DNA of 64,000 nucleotides from Tullyiplasma multilocale ATCC 49900. GTDB taxonomy: Bacteria > Bacillota_I > Bacilli_A > Mycoplasmatales > Mycoplasmataceae. The stretch spans positions 220,264 to 284,263 of the forward strand of contig NZ_AXXW01000005.1 in the NCBI RefSeq assembly GCF_000483165.1. The letters are read 5' to 3'. Within the stretch, counting starts at the first letter, position 1, and the number at the start of each line of letters is the position of its first letter. Below, piece after piece: positions 53,139 through 62,846 of the stretch. Made by a program: the position numbers and the translations under genes. The notes beneath the pieces were generated by a model. That model worked only from the letters and a program-made list of their open reading frames with translations. It had not been told where the DNA came from and made no database searches.

Positions 53139-53165
53139 AATAAAACCAAATTGGTTTTATTTATT
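53139..53165. terminator. Terminator of the Ca2+-type ATPase gene
   Basis: AATAAAACCAA/TTGGTTTTATT stem with a T8 tail on the minus strand. Confidence 0.85.
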
Positions 53166-53175
53166 AATATCTTAA

Positions 53176-56067
53176 TTAGTTATTCATTTTAGATTTTAAT
53201 TTAGATATTTTTCTTTTGATTTTTATTTTCTTTTTGCGTTTATCGTCGCGTATTTGTTTCTTTCTAAAGTTAAATTTAGAAATCATAATCTCATTTGAAT
53301 GTAAGTATTGATATATTTTTCTAAAGCTTCAATTCTCTAATCATTTCAGTAAGAAAGTTAATAACACCAATCCAAATGCTGCTCCATACATTCAAGATTT
53401 AGTTTGGTCATTTTCACCCTTAAATAGCGTTGATAAACCAGGAATGAATAAAGTTCCTAAATTAATTAGAGTTGCTCCAATCATTGCTATTAGCATTCAC
53501 TCATTGATTCGAATTTTCTCAGCTTTGTCCTTACTAAATTTTACTGTGTAATTTCTTGTTTGAGAAATTCAAGAGTATAAAATTGGTGCGAAAATAATTA
53601 CAATATAAGCCATTGTTGAAGCTGTATCTAATTTTTGAGCTTCGCTAGCTTGACTACCCAAACCATAGTAACCTATGAAATAAGCCCCAATCGCTGTAAC
53701 TGCATTAAAGAAGGCCATTGATAAAATCTCGATAGTTATTCATTTAAAGACAGATTCATGCGGATTACGTGGTCTAAAGGCCATCAGAGTCTCTTTAGAG
53801 TGAGCTAATCCAATTGGGATTGCCAATACTGTCTCAACAGCCAGAATATGCCATAAAACATTGATATCATTCAGGGCTTTACCGTGAGAAATGGCAAGCA
53901 CCACTAATATCGTTAACATTTGCGCTAAGTTAGCACCAAGTAGGAAAGCTATCGAACGTTTAATCTTTTCATAAACGTTTCTTCCTTCTCTAACACCAGA
54001 AATAATTGTGGCAAAATTGTCATCTGCTAAAATTACTTTTGCAGCTTCCTTGGCTACATCAGTTCCAGTAATACCCATAGCAATCCCGACATCAGCTTTG
54101 GCTAGTGATGGTGAATCATTTACACCATCACCAGTCATGGCAACAATTTTACCTTGACGTTGTAATGCTTCAACAATTCTTGTTTTATGATCTGGATTAA
54201 CTCTAGCAAAAACATTTGTTGTTAATAAGTGCTCATCAAATTGTTCATCATCTAATTTGTCGATTTCTTCACCAGTTAGACCGTTTGGGAATTCATTTGA
54301 AGAAATCCCAATTCTTTTAGCAATTTCAAGAGCTGTTAATTTGTGGTCTCCAGTAATCATAATTACTCTGATTCCAGAATCATGAGCTCTTTTAATTGCG
54401 GTTGCCGCTTCTGGTCTTGGAGGATCCATCATCGCAACACATCCTAAAAAGATTAAATCGTTGTCAAATTCTTTTGCAGTTTTATTTTGCTCATTATATG
54501 CAAATCCTAAAACTCTCAATGCATCTCCTAATAATGGATATGATGATTCCAAAATTTCTTGTTTCATCTTTTCTGTTAATACAACTAATTTCCCATCAAC
54601 GTAAGTTTTAGTACATCTAGCTAGTAATCTATCTAAGGCACCTTTTGTATAAACTATGCGTTTGTTATCAACTTGATTAACTGTTGTCATAAGTTTTTTA
54701 TCTGAGTTGAATGGAATTTCATCTAACCTCGGGTATTTCTCCCTAAATTTTAACTCATTAACTTTCAACAATTGTGTTCAATCAGTTAATGCTAACTCCG
54801 TAGGATCACCAATATGAACACCATCTTGAGAAATTGAATCACTACATAGCACAAGTGAATTTATGAAGTGGAATGATTGTTGATTTTTCGGATCATAACG
54901 ATATTCTCGTTGTTCGATAATTTCACCATTCATTAATAATTTCATAATAGTCATTTTATTCTGTGTAAGTGTCCCAGTTTTATCGGAACAAATTACATTA
55001 ACAGCCCCCAATGTTTCAACAGCCGCAAATGATTTAACAACAACATTTCTGTTAGCCATTTTACGTGCACTTAATGATAGAGTGATTGTTACAATAATCA
55101 TTATTGATTCAGGGATTAACGCAACCCCTGCTGATATTGAAAATATTAATGAATCAATTAGTTTTTCATTAGAACTAATATCTCCACCAAAGTTTCCGAT
55201 TGTGTACATTAATGTGAATATTAAAGCACCAGATATAGCAGCCAAAATTGAGACTCATAAAGTTAATTGTCCCAACTTCTTCTGTAATGGTGTTTTCTTT
55301 TGTTCGGTATTTGCAATACTTGATGCAATTTGCCCAACTGCTGAATAAGTTCCTGTTGCAAATACTACCCCAACAGCTCGTCCATCTGTAATAAATGTAG
55401 ACATAAATCCTAAGTTGATTTGGTCACCCAGAACCATATCTTTATCTAGTAATTGATTTGTAGTTTTTTCTACAGGTAAAGATTCTCCAGTAAGAGCAGA
55501 TTCATCTACTCTTAATTTTGGCGATTCAATTATTCTAATATCTGCTGGAATAAATTTTCCAGTTTCAATATAAACGATATCTCCCCTAACAATGTCTTCG
55601 ACACAAACTTCCATTTGTTTTCCATCTCTAAGAACGATTGTTTTTGGTTCAGCCATAGACTGCAAAGCATTTAAAGATTTACTTGCTTTAATTTCTTGGA
55701 TAGTAGATATTATTGAGTTGGCGAGTACTACTCCAAAAATAACACAAATTCCAGCTATATTTGTTGGTTCTGCTAATCTCTTAACCTCTCCAAGAATGAT
55801 TGGTAAAAATAATGATAATAGACCAGCGAACATCATAATTATTGCTAATGGGTCTAGGAAGGTTTTGAAGAATATAACAACATGAGAAGTTTGTTTCGCT
55901 TCTTCAAGTTTGTTTTTTCCTTCTTTTTCTAACCTTCTGGCAGCTTCTTGACTAGTTAATCCAACTTTAGGATCGACCTTAAGTTCTGCGTAAATTTCGT
56001 CGTTAGACATAGCATGTCAACGTTTAGTATCCTTTTTCGATTCTAAGTCATTCTTGTTTTCAATCAT
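53176..56067 (-). CDS. Cation-translocating P-type ATPase (Ca2+-ATPase like, P2 type)
   Basis: A 963-aa pump. Residues ~18-90 are the cation_ATPase_N domain (WHAMSNDEIYAELKVDPKVG then LTSQEAARRLEKEGKNKL). DESALTGES is the actuator loop, SAGVALIPESI the helix-4 ion site, VICSDKTGTLTQNKMT the phosphorylation site, MITGDHKLTA and MTGDGVNDSPSLAKADVGIAMG the hinge motifs, and PIGLAHSKE lies in the C-terminal helices. Helix 4 reads PES rather than PEG, so ion choice is open. A long basic tail (KKQIRDDKRKKKIKIKRK) ends the protein. The start at 56067 has GGAAG upstream. Confidence 0.92.
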
Positions 56068-56165
56068 GAAAACACTTCCTTTCTTATTACTCTATAAGCA
56101 TGTTTTGCAAAACATTACTCAATTGTAGTACTTTAAATCTCAAAGTGGTAATTTAGCATAAAAAA

Positions 56166-56193
56166 AGTAAAAAAAATAGCCCCATAGGACTAT
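56166..56193 (-). terminator. Terminator of the second TatD gene
   Basis: ATAGTCC/GGGCTAT stem (one G-T pair) that includes the stop codon, followed by eight Ts on the minus strand. Confidence 0.82.
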
Positions 56194-56999
56194 AAATTGA
56201 ATAAATCTGTAGCATTTTGAGTTGTTGTTTTTATAACTTCTTCCACAGTAATACCCTTTAATTCAGCAATTTTGATCGCTGTAAGCATAATATTTTTTGG
56301 ATGATTTAACTGACCCCTAAAAGGATGAGGAGTTAGGTAAGGACCATCAGTTTCAAGGAGCATTCTTTCAAGAGGAATCATTGTTACTGCTTCTTGCAAG
56401 TCTCTAGCGTTCTTGAAAGTTACAGCTCCCCCGATGTTTATATAACAACCTAAATCTAAAAATTTCTGAGCATATTCAGCATTGGCTGAAAAACAGTGAA
56501 CAGCACTTCTATTGGGTTTAAATTCTTTCAAAATTTGGATCACATCATCATATGCTTCATAAACGTCTTTAGCATCTCTAATGTGCATTTGTAAAACTAA
56601 ATCATTATCCATAGCAATTTTGATATGCTCTTTGAAGAATTTTTTTTGAAGATCAATATCTTCTTTTGTATAAAAGTAATCTAATCCAGTTTCACCAATT
56701 GCCACCACTCGTTCTTCCTTAGCGAGTTTATCTATTAACTCCAAGTCTTGTTGAGTGTGTTTTGAAACATCGTTGGGATGAATGGCTATCGCAGCTCAGA
56801 TTCTTTCATCGTTATTGGCTATTTCAACAGCTTTTAAAGATGATTCTGAGTCATATGAGGCACATATTCAATTTCCTACTCCATCAATCTCAGATTCGCT
56901 TAATAAAGTGTTGATATCTTTACCATCAACAACTCCATTTTGATATTGTCGATCATTAAAGTGAATGTGTGTATCAAATATCATGTCTTTTCTTACCAT
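56190..56999 (-). CDS. tatD: TatD-family metal-dependent hydrolase (copy 2)
   Basis: A 269-aa TatD nuclease. FDTHIHFND (HxH), VAIGETGLDYFYTK (Glu), LQMHIRDA and AVHCFSANAEYA (His) and LLETDGPYLTPHPFRG (Asp) are complete. It is closer in wording to canonical TatD/YcfH than copy 1, whose Gly-Gly and PHPFRG segments are altered. The start at 56999 has GGAG eight bases upstream; the ATG five codons later is possible. Confidence 0.94.
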
Positions 57000-57107
57000 T
57001 ATTATTTCTCCTATAAATATATATTCTCTCTATTAGTTAATCTCTCTTTATTTTACAATTTATTGAAGTAAAATAAAGGTATATATAATCAAAGGAGAAA
57101 ATATATT

Positions 57108-57710
57108 ATGGCAAAAAAAGTTTTAGCAATATCTGGAACAGTTAGTCCATTAGAATCATCATATTCTTTAGAACTAGCAAACAGATTTATCGAAGAGTAC
57201 AAAGCATTAAATCCAAACGATGATATTCAATATTTAGATTTAAATGATGTACCAATGGCAAAAATTACTTTAACAAGAGAAAATATGGCAACATACTTCA
57301 ATGAAGAAGATTCAATGAAATACATCAATCAATTAAAAGAAGTTGATAAAGTAATTGTAGTTAGCCCCATGAATAACTTTGGTGTTAGTGGTTTAATGAA
57401 AAACTACCTAGATCACATTTTATTAGCTAACCAAACATTCTCATATAAATATTCTAAAAAAGGAGATGCAGTTGGTTTACTAGATCATTTAACAGTTCAA
57501 GTTTTAACTACACAAGGTGCCCCTTATGGATGATACTTGTGAGGAGATCACACAGCTTTCTTAAAAGGAACTTTTGAGTTTGTTGGTGCAAAAGTTATGG
57601 ACCCAATTTTATTAGCAGGGACTAAAACAGATCCTATGAATAAAATGACACCAGTTGAAGCAGTTTCTACAATTGAAGCTCAAATCACAGCAGCCGTTGA
57701 AAAATTTTAA
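57108..57710 (+). CDS. FMN-dependent NADH-azoreductase (copy 2)
   Basis: A 200-aa AzoR/AcpD-family flavoprotein, the same length as the copy at 19957-20559. AISGTVSPLESSYSLELANR is the FMN-phosphate loop, SPMNNFGVSGLMKNYLDHIL the active-site loop, and VLTTQGAPYGWY the second flavin segment. The start at 57108 has GGAG upstream. It is highly charged and well conserved, so it is the likelier housekeeping copy; both should reduce quinones or azo dyes. Confidence 0.9.
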
Positions 57711-57711
57711 C

Positions 57712-57741
57712 AAAAAGCCCATTTCATGAATGGGCTTTTCT
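57712..57741. terminator. Bidirectional terminator (azoreductase 2 / coiled-coil 2)
   Basis: AAAAGCCCAT/ATGGGCTTTT stem between convergent genes. Confidence 0.9.
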
Positions 57742-58107
57742 TTATTCAATTGTTAGTGCTTCAATCCCAAATACCTTCTTATTTAGTTTTATGACTGCTT
57801 TTTCAAGTATGTCAAACCTCTCATTCATTTCTCTCCTCAAATCAGCAATGTCTTGTTTTAATTCGGATTTTAAATTGGTGATCATCCCTACCAATGTTTC
57901 AAATTGTTTTGTACTCATTTCTTCCTCCTGCATTTTTAAGTGCTGATTAATAATTTCGTTATACACTTTTCTAATCTTTTTGGCTACTTTGTCTTTTTCA
58001 ATTCTTGATAGTTTGTGTCAAGTTTCTTCAATTCCTAATTCTAATTCATATATGAAATTTTTGTTTTCTGTTTCATACACTGCGATGATGAGTTTATTTT
58101 TCTTCAT
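57742..58107 (-). CDS. Coiled-coil protein, paralogue of 1920-2375
   Basis: A 121-aa protein. The first ~65 residues are charged (ETWHKLSRIEKDKVAKKIRK, one Trp by TGA). Residues ~67-112 form a coiled coil (LVGMITNLKSELKQDIADLR then REMNERFDILEKAVIKLNKKV), ending FGIEALTIE. Alignment with the copy at 1920-2375 is clear from the middle (HLKMQEEEMSTKQFETL against HLKLERTTMTQKEFQII) to the KxVFGI end; that copy has extra heptads. No known function. A model starting at the internal ATG 57966 would lose the conserved N-terminal half. Confidence 0.75.
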
Positions 58108-58140
58108 ACTTAATTTTAATGTATCTCAATGATACCCCTC

Positions 58141-58155
58141 CATTAAGTATTAGGA
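58141..58155. repeat. 15-bp box upstream of the second coiled-coil gene
   Basis: Identical to 2511-2525 (CATTAAGTATTAGGA); here it lies 34 bases upstream of the start codon. Confidence 0.5.
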
Positions 58156-58269
58156 AAAAAATCTGAAAGTTGTCCTTTTTAAAATATCAATCCTCATTTT
58201 CATATTAGCATCTACAGACATGAAAATATAGATAAAAAAAATCTTCATTGTAACACTGTTTTTTATGGA

Positions 58270-58303
58270 CAATAAAAAAATGACTTTGCAGTCATTTTTT
58301 TAA
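58270..58303. terminator. PTS gene terminator
   Basis: AAAAAAATGACT/AGTCATTTTTTT stem with a TTGC loop. Confidence 0.9.
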
Positions 58304-58305
58304 TA

Positions 58306-59994
58306 TTAAGCTCTAGGTCTTGGTTTATCTGAAGCTTTTTCGGCTTTTTTAGCTTGTTTGATTTTAGCTTTTTCAGCTTTATCTAAACTTGTTTGTTTTT
58401 TATCTTCTGCTTTTAAGGCAGCTTTTTCGGCTTTTTCTTTTTGAATAATAATTTTTCATTCACCTTTAGGAATTGCGTTTAATTGGTCAACGTCATCTCC
58501 GTATTCGCTATTAATAATAGCTTTTGAACGATCAGCAAAGAATTTTAATTTACCTAAGAAATAAGTTGCTCCGAATGCTACTCCCGCAGCAGTTAAAACA
58601 GATATTGTTCCCCATAAGAATCCTCCACCAGCTCATGTAGTAACTCCAGTAGCGTCTGGCGCTGCTTGTAAGAACATTAGGATTCCGAAGATTGATGATG
58701 CCCCTTGTAATGCATATGTATTAGATGCTGTCATAATTAATGTTCCAGCAAATACTCCAATTGATGCTCCGATTAATGGGAATAAGTGTTTTAAGTTAAT
58801 TGTATATAGTGAAGGTTCTGTAATTCCCCCAACGATAGCTGACACCCCATTTGAAACACCTAAGTCTTTCATTTTTCTTACTCTTCTGTATAAAACAACG
58901 AATGCGATTGATGCAACCCCTTGTGAGATATTTGAAATAGTAATAAATCCTTGTAATGATGTTGCTCCATATTGAGCTTGTCCTTGAAGGATAATTGGTG
59001 TAATTGAGTGGTGCATACCAGTAATTACTAATGGTCCATATAAAGCTCCAATTACTGGAATAGCAATATATTTAGCAATATAGTTTGTACTTAAGAAATC
59101 AATTCCGATTGATAAGTAGTTTGTGAATAATAATCCAACTGGTGCCATAATAAATACACCAAAGATAAATGCTCCACCAATTACTAATATTGGTGCAACA
59201 ATCATTTTTAATGTTGTTGCTTGAATTCTTTCAGTTGCACGTTCGATGTATGCCCCAACCACAACTACTAAAATCATCGGGATAATTAATCCGTTGTAGT
59301 TAATTTTTCATGGGTAAGTCATTCCGTCCCCAAATAGTGTTCAACCAGGATATACCCCTAAGATTGATTCTCCATCTGGAACTGTTACGTCCCCCATTTG
59401 AACTAATCCCGGTGCAGTTAATACTACAGCAATAATAATTCCATAAATTACGTTACCCTTCATTGCTTTAAATACTGTATAACCGATTGAAATAGTAATA
59501 AATAGTGAGAATGCCCCAACTAAAATATCTAAGATACTTACAACTTGTGCAAAGAAGTGACTAGCATCTTTTAAACTAGATCCAGCTCCATTTCACTCAA
59601 CCGTCATAAGTGATCAAATTGTCATAATCAATCCGTATCCAACTAGTGGGATAACGATTGGAGTGAATACTGCCGAGATGAAGGCTAATCCTTTACTGAA
59701 TCAACCTTTTCCTCTAACTTTGCTTTTAACTCCGTCAATTTCAGCTTGTTGTTTTAGTTTGAAATCCACATCATTTGGATTTACTTTAACAGCTACGTTT
59801 TTGTTTTTGATAGTTTTACCATCATCTTCATAGCCATTAACTTCACAAAATGCTTGATAGAATTTTGGTACATCAGCTCCAATAATAATTTGGAATTGTT
59901 CATTACTGACAGATCTATTAATTCCAGTAGCATATCCACCGGCTCTAATCACATTGTCATCAACTATGTCTCAGTTACGAATTTTAAATCTCAT
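58306..59994 (-). CDS. PTS sugar transporter EIIBC (glucose/sucrose/trehalose family) lacking the IIB N-terminus
   Basis: 562 aa. Residues 1-~65 are the latter part of an EIIB domain (MRFKIRNW...QFQIIIGADVPKFYQ). Residues ~110-490 form an EIIC domain with about ten helices and the signature ITGMHHSITPIILQG and VGGITEPSLYTINLKH. A Lys/Ala-rich tail follows and no EIIA. Normal EIIB has ~25 more residues ahead, including the phosphorylated Cys in C-x-T-R-(L/M)-R-F. Here the text begins at HSRMRF, directly after a TAA at 60004-60006, so that Cys is absent in this frame. The ATG at 59994 is the only start. The gene may be inactive or rely on another EIIB. Confidence 0.85.
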
Positions 59995-60037
59995 TCGAGA
60001 GTGTTACCCCTTTTTGGAGCATTTAAAATAAAATTTG

Positions 60038-60050
60038 ACTACAATGTAGT
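60038..60050. promoter_or_regulatory. Palindrome upstream of the PTS gene
   Basis: ACTACA-A-TGTAGT, a GntR/TreR-style operator shape, ~45 bases ahead of the PTS start. AGGGG lies between them. The 59995-60188 gap holds nothing else recognisable beyond AT-rich promoter-like boxes. Confidence 0.4.
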
Positions 60051-60145
60051 AATTAATTTAATTTTATCTAAAAACTAAAAAAAGTGTATACAAAATTAAA
60101 CTTTTTATTTCAAAAGTTTTTTCATTATGTAATTTAAATAATTAA

Positions 60146-60192
60146 AACTTATATTTTTTTATACCAACTTATATAAAATGGTATAAGTTTAA
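60146..60192. repeat. AACTTATAT repeat cluster C1
   Basis: Two AACTTATA units and one inverted TATAAGTT. Its inner part is the inverse of cluster C2 (61374-61418), and its first 34 bases align without gaps to cluster C3 (62752-62812). Confidence 0.75.
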
Positions 60193-61313
60193 AATGTTTT
60201 TTGTCAATATAGTTTTATGTTACTTTTCTTATTTTTGTTATATCAAATCATTCAACCAATAACATCATTTATATAATCCTTCAAAGATTTATATTTTTTC
60301 TTATTAGAATGAATTGTAGCTTTTTTCATTAGCGCATGAAAACTTTCTATTACAACATTATCTGCAGTTTCATAATTTTCACCCATGCTTATTAACAGTC
60401 CATTATCTAAACACATTTTTCTATAATCTTTAGATTCGTATACTAAAGCATGATCTGAATGGATAATTACGCCTTCAGTATTACTTATTTGGTTTTTAAT
60501 TCTATTTATAGCATTTTTCAAATTTCTTAGAATTAATCCTTTGTTATTTCGGTATGAAATTCTAAAATCCACAATTTCTTTAGTATGAGCATCAATAATT
60601 GTTGAAACATAAGCTTTAAAAGAACCTCAAACTAAGTAACTAACATCTGTATATAAAACTGTAAGTCTTGTTTTTATACTTGAAAAATTACGTTTTACTA
60701 AATCAGGAACATTAAACCTATTCTTCCCAGTTTTATGCTTTGCCCTTCGTTTATTTTTTAAATATTCAACTTGTAGTCCAATTTTTTTCATAAGATAAAT
60801 AATAACTTTATGATTTATAATTTTATTATATTCCTCTGCTATTTTATTTTTAATTCTTCTTCAACCAAATTGTTTTCTGCTTCAGTTAAAAATTTTTCTT
60901 ATAATTTTGATATTTTCATTATCTCTTCTTTGTTTTTCTAAGCCTTTATCTTTTTTCAATCTTCGTCAATATGTACTTGCACTCATTTGCAAAATATCTA
61001 AAATAGGTTTGAGTTTAATATTTTCCCTTTTCCTAATTTTGTTTATCTTTTGAAACGTTTTTCGTTTGTCTGGGTTTTTATCATATAATGCTTTAATTTT
61101 CATTAAAGCTTCAACTTGTTTATCTCTTTCAATATCTATAATCTTATTTTTATTAAAAGCAGTATTAATTTCTTTGAATTTATAAAATCAACTTCAAACA
61201 CTATTTTCATTAATATTATATTTATTAGAAACAGTTTTGACAGAGCTTTTTAAAACTTCGGCGATAATCTCAGCTTTAAAAGCCACTTCATATCTAACAT
61301 ATTCTCTAGTCAT
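60189..61313 (-). CDS. IS3-family (IS150-like) transposase, single frame
   Basis: A 374-aa transposase. Residues ~1-50 form a helix-turn-helix (FKAEIIAEVLKSSVKTVSNK then YNINENSVWSWFYKF). The rve catalytic domain has DDE residues in LYTDVSYLVWGSF, IIHSDHALVYES and DNVVIESFHALMKK, with the SMGENYETADN block of the IS3 group. Most IS3 members encode OrfA and OrfB joined by frameshifting; here they are fused in one frame with many TGA Trp. The start at 61313 has AAAGGTTAAATAAAAT upstream. Apparently intact, so the element may be active. Confidence 0.9.
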
Positions 61314-61373
61314 ATTTTATTTAACCTTTCGTTTTTATTCTATAATTATTATTTGTTTAAAATTAAAATTTCT

Positions 61374-61418
61374 TTAAAACTTATACCATTTTATATAAGT
61401 TGATATAAGTTTTAAAGA
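61374..61418. repeat. AACTTATAT repeat cluster C2
   Basis: One AACTTATA and two inverted TATAAGTT units: the inverse of C1, lying upstream of the promoter of the parA operon. Confidence 0.75.
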
Positions 61419-61423
61419 AATTT

Positions 61424-61486
61424 TGAAATACATCATAATAAACATGTTATAATTTAATTAACAAAACAAACACATTATAATATTAG
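61424..61486 (+). promoter_or_regulatory. Promoters of the parA operon
   Basis: Two TATAAT boxes: one in GTTATAATTT (~61450) and one in CATTATAATA (~61474). TTGAAA at ~61424 is 19 bases ahead of the first. Confidence 0.5.
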
Positions 61487-61532
61487 ATAGAATTTCATTT
61501 ATAGATATTCTATTTTGTGTTATATGTGTCAA

Positions 61533-61559
61533 AACAATCACTTAGGTGGTTGTTTTTTT
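61533..61559 (+). terminator. Terminator-like attenuator in the parA operon leader
   Basis: AACAATCAC/GTGGTTGTT stem (one G-T pair) followed by a T7 run, located after the promoters and 50 bases before the first gene. A weaker hairpin ATAGAAT/ATTCTAT precedes it. Suggests premature termination control. Confidence 0.65.
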
Positions 61560-61610
61560 ATTCTCCTGAGTGATTTATTGGTTTTGTGATAATAAGAAAG
61601 GAGAATAAAA

Positions 61611-61817
61611 ATGGGATTAAAAACTAGACTAACTTGTTACTCATGTGAAAATGAAAAAATTATAACAAAAGCAAAGAAATGAGTATATGAAAATGAAACA
61701 TATGTATTTTGCACACGTTCATGTGCAATTGGATGATTTGAGAAAAATCTAATTGATACAAAAGAAGGCATCGATGATTATTTAAAGGAAGGATATATTA
61801 AAAATGAAAAATTATAA
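61611..61817 (+). CDS. Small zinc-ribbon protein
   Basis: A 68-aa protein too short for most gene callers because two Trp are TGA. The Cys pairs TCYSCENE and FCTRSCAIGWF (C-x2-C...C-x3-C) suggest one zinc site, similar to TRASH/MYM or treble-clef fingers. It has AAGGAG seven bases before the ATG and overlaps the parA start by 14 bases, so it belongs to the partition operon. It could be a DNA- or protein-binding accessory of the mobile element; no specific function is known. Confidence 0.75.
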
Positions 61818-62538
61818 AAAAATCTTAATTCATAATAACAAAGGTGGAGTTGGTAAAACCCGTATAACTGCAAATTTAGCAGTATTGCTTGCTAGAAAAA
61901 GCAAAAAAGTATTATTAATTGACTTCGATCGTCAGTTATCTTTAACAAATATATTTGTTGAAACTAATAAAAAAGAAAGCTTTAAAATTTTTAATGATCA
62001 AATACCTGAAGTATTAAAAACAAATATTGAAAATTTATTTATCATCCCCGGAGACGATGCTAAAGAACCTAACATTGATTTTATGGAAATGGAAGATAAA
62101 ATGATTAAATTAGAAAAGACTATATTTCATGATTATGACTATGTATTTTTTGATTTGCATTCTGCAATGACTAATTTAAATACAATAACTTATAAAACCT
62201 CAGATTCTATAGTTTTAATAAGTGATTCAAGCTTAAACTCATCTTCACTATTAATTGATATGTATGAAAAATGAGATAGCACAATGAATAACAGAAATTT
62301 AAGCAACAATATCAAGGGTGCTATCTTTAATCGTGATAAAGGTGATAAAGAGTCTAAATTGGCAAAAAATAATTTAGACGAGATGCTTAATGGGTTAAAT
62401 TTTAAAACAGTTATTCCAGATCAGTCCAATATCGGAAAATCTGTTAATAAAGATGAAAAATGAATGATTGATTTAAATTCAGCTAAAGATATTATTGAAA
62501 ATTTAGCAAAAGAAATGAGAGAGCGAGGAATACTATAA
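61804..62538 (+). CDS. parA: ParA-family partition ATPase
   Basis: A 244-aa P-loop ATPase. NNKGGVGKTRITANLAVLLA is the deviant Walker A with both lysines, VLLIDFDRQLSLTNIF is motif A', and YDYVFFDLHSAM is Walker B (D-x-H in place of D-x-P). Length fits plasmid-type small ParA proteins without an N-terminal DNA-binding domain. It is preceded by the zinc-ribbon gene and its stop overlaps the next start (TAATG). It is expected to segregate or position the mobile element together with a small DNA-binding partner. Confidence 0.92.
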
Positions 62539-62753
62539 TGGCAAAAGATAATAATGAGTTTGATTTCTTTTCAGAAGAAAATGTACACTATGATAAAAAG
62601 AAATCTAGACAAAGCTACAAACGTGTAGGCTTATCAATTTCTAGAGAAACACAAGATTTAGAACAAGAATATACAAAATTATTTAAAGTAGATCCACCAA
62701 GAGCTAATATTTATAGAAATGCTCTAAAAGATCTTATCAATAAAGTCAAATAA
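62538..62753 (+). CDS. Small DNA-binding candidate, putative ParA partner
   Basis: A 71-aa charged protein. A flexible acidic N-terminus (NNEFDFFSEENVHYDKKKSR) is followed by a ribbon-helix-helix-like stretch (KRVGLSISRETQDLEQEYTK then LFKVDPPRANIYRNALKDLI). Position right after parA with a one-base overlap, and repeats directly downstream (62752-62812), are the usual layout of a centromere-binding protein with its site. The RHH reading is by pattern only. Confidence 0.65.
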   Translation: MAKDNNEFDFFSEENVHYDKKKSRQSYKRVGLSISRETQDLEQEYTKLFKVDPPRANIYRNALKDLINKVK

Positions 62754-62812
62754 ACTTATATCACTTTATATCAACTTATATAAAAAGTTATAAATTGATA
62801 TAAGTTTTTTAA
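62752..62812. repeat. AACTTATAT repeat cluster C3, possible centromere-like site
   Basis: AAACTTATAT-N11-AACTTATATAAAA aligns without gaps to C1; a further inverted GATATAAGTT follows. It lies immediately after the ParA partner gene. Confidence 0.7.
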
Positions 62813-62846
62813 CATATTATTAATTATTTCAAAAAGAAAGGAAAAT

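Larger units (their letters stand above)
60146..61418 (-). mobile_element. Insertion-sequence-like unit with IS3-type transposase
   Basis: A transposase gene lies between two ~28-bp inverted repeats (outer ends TACCAACTTATATAAAA and TATCAACTTATATAAAA). The transposase stop codon falls within the left repeat, as is common in compact insertion sequences. A target duplication could not be identified. Confidence 0.7.

Noticed and set aside
57742..57966. Short model of the second coiled-coil gene
   Set aside because: It loses the N-terminal half that is shared with the paralogue.
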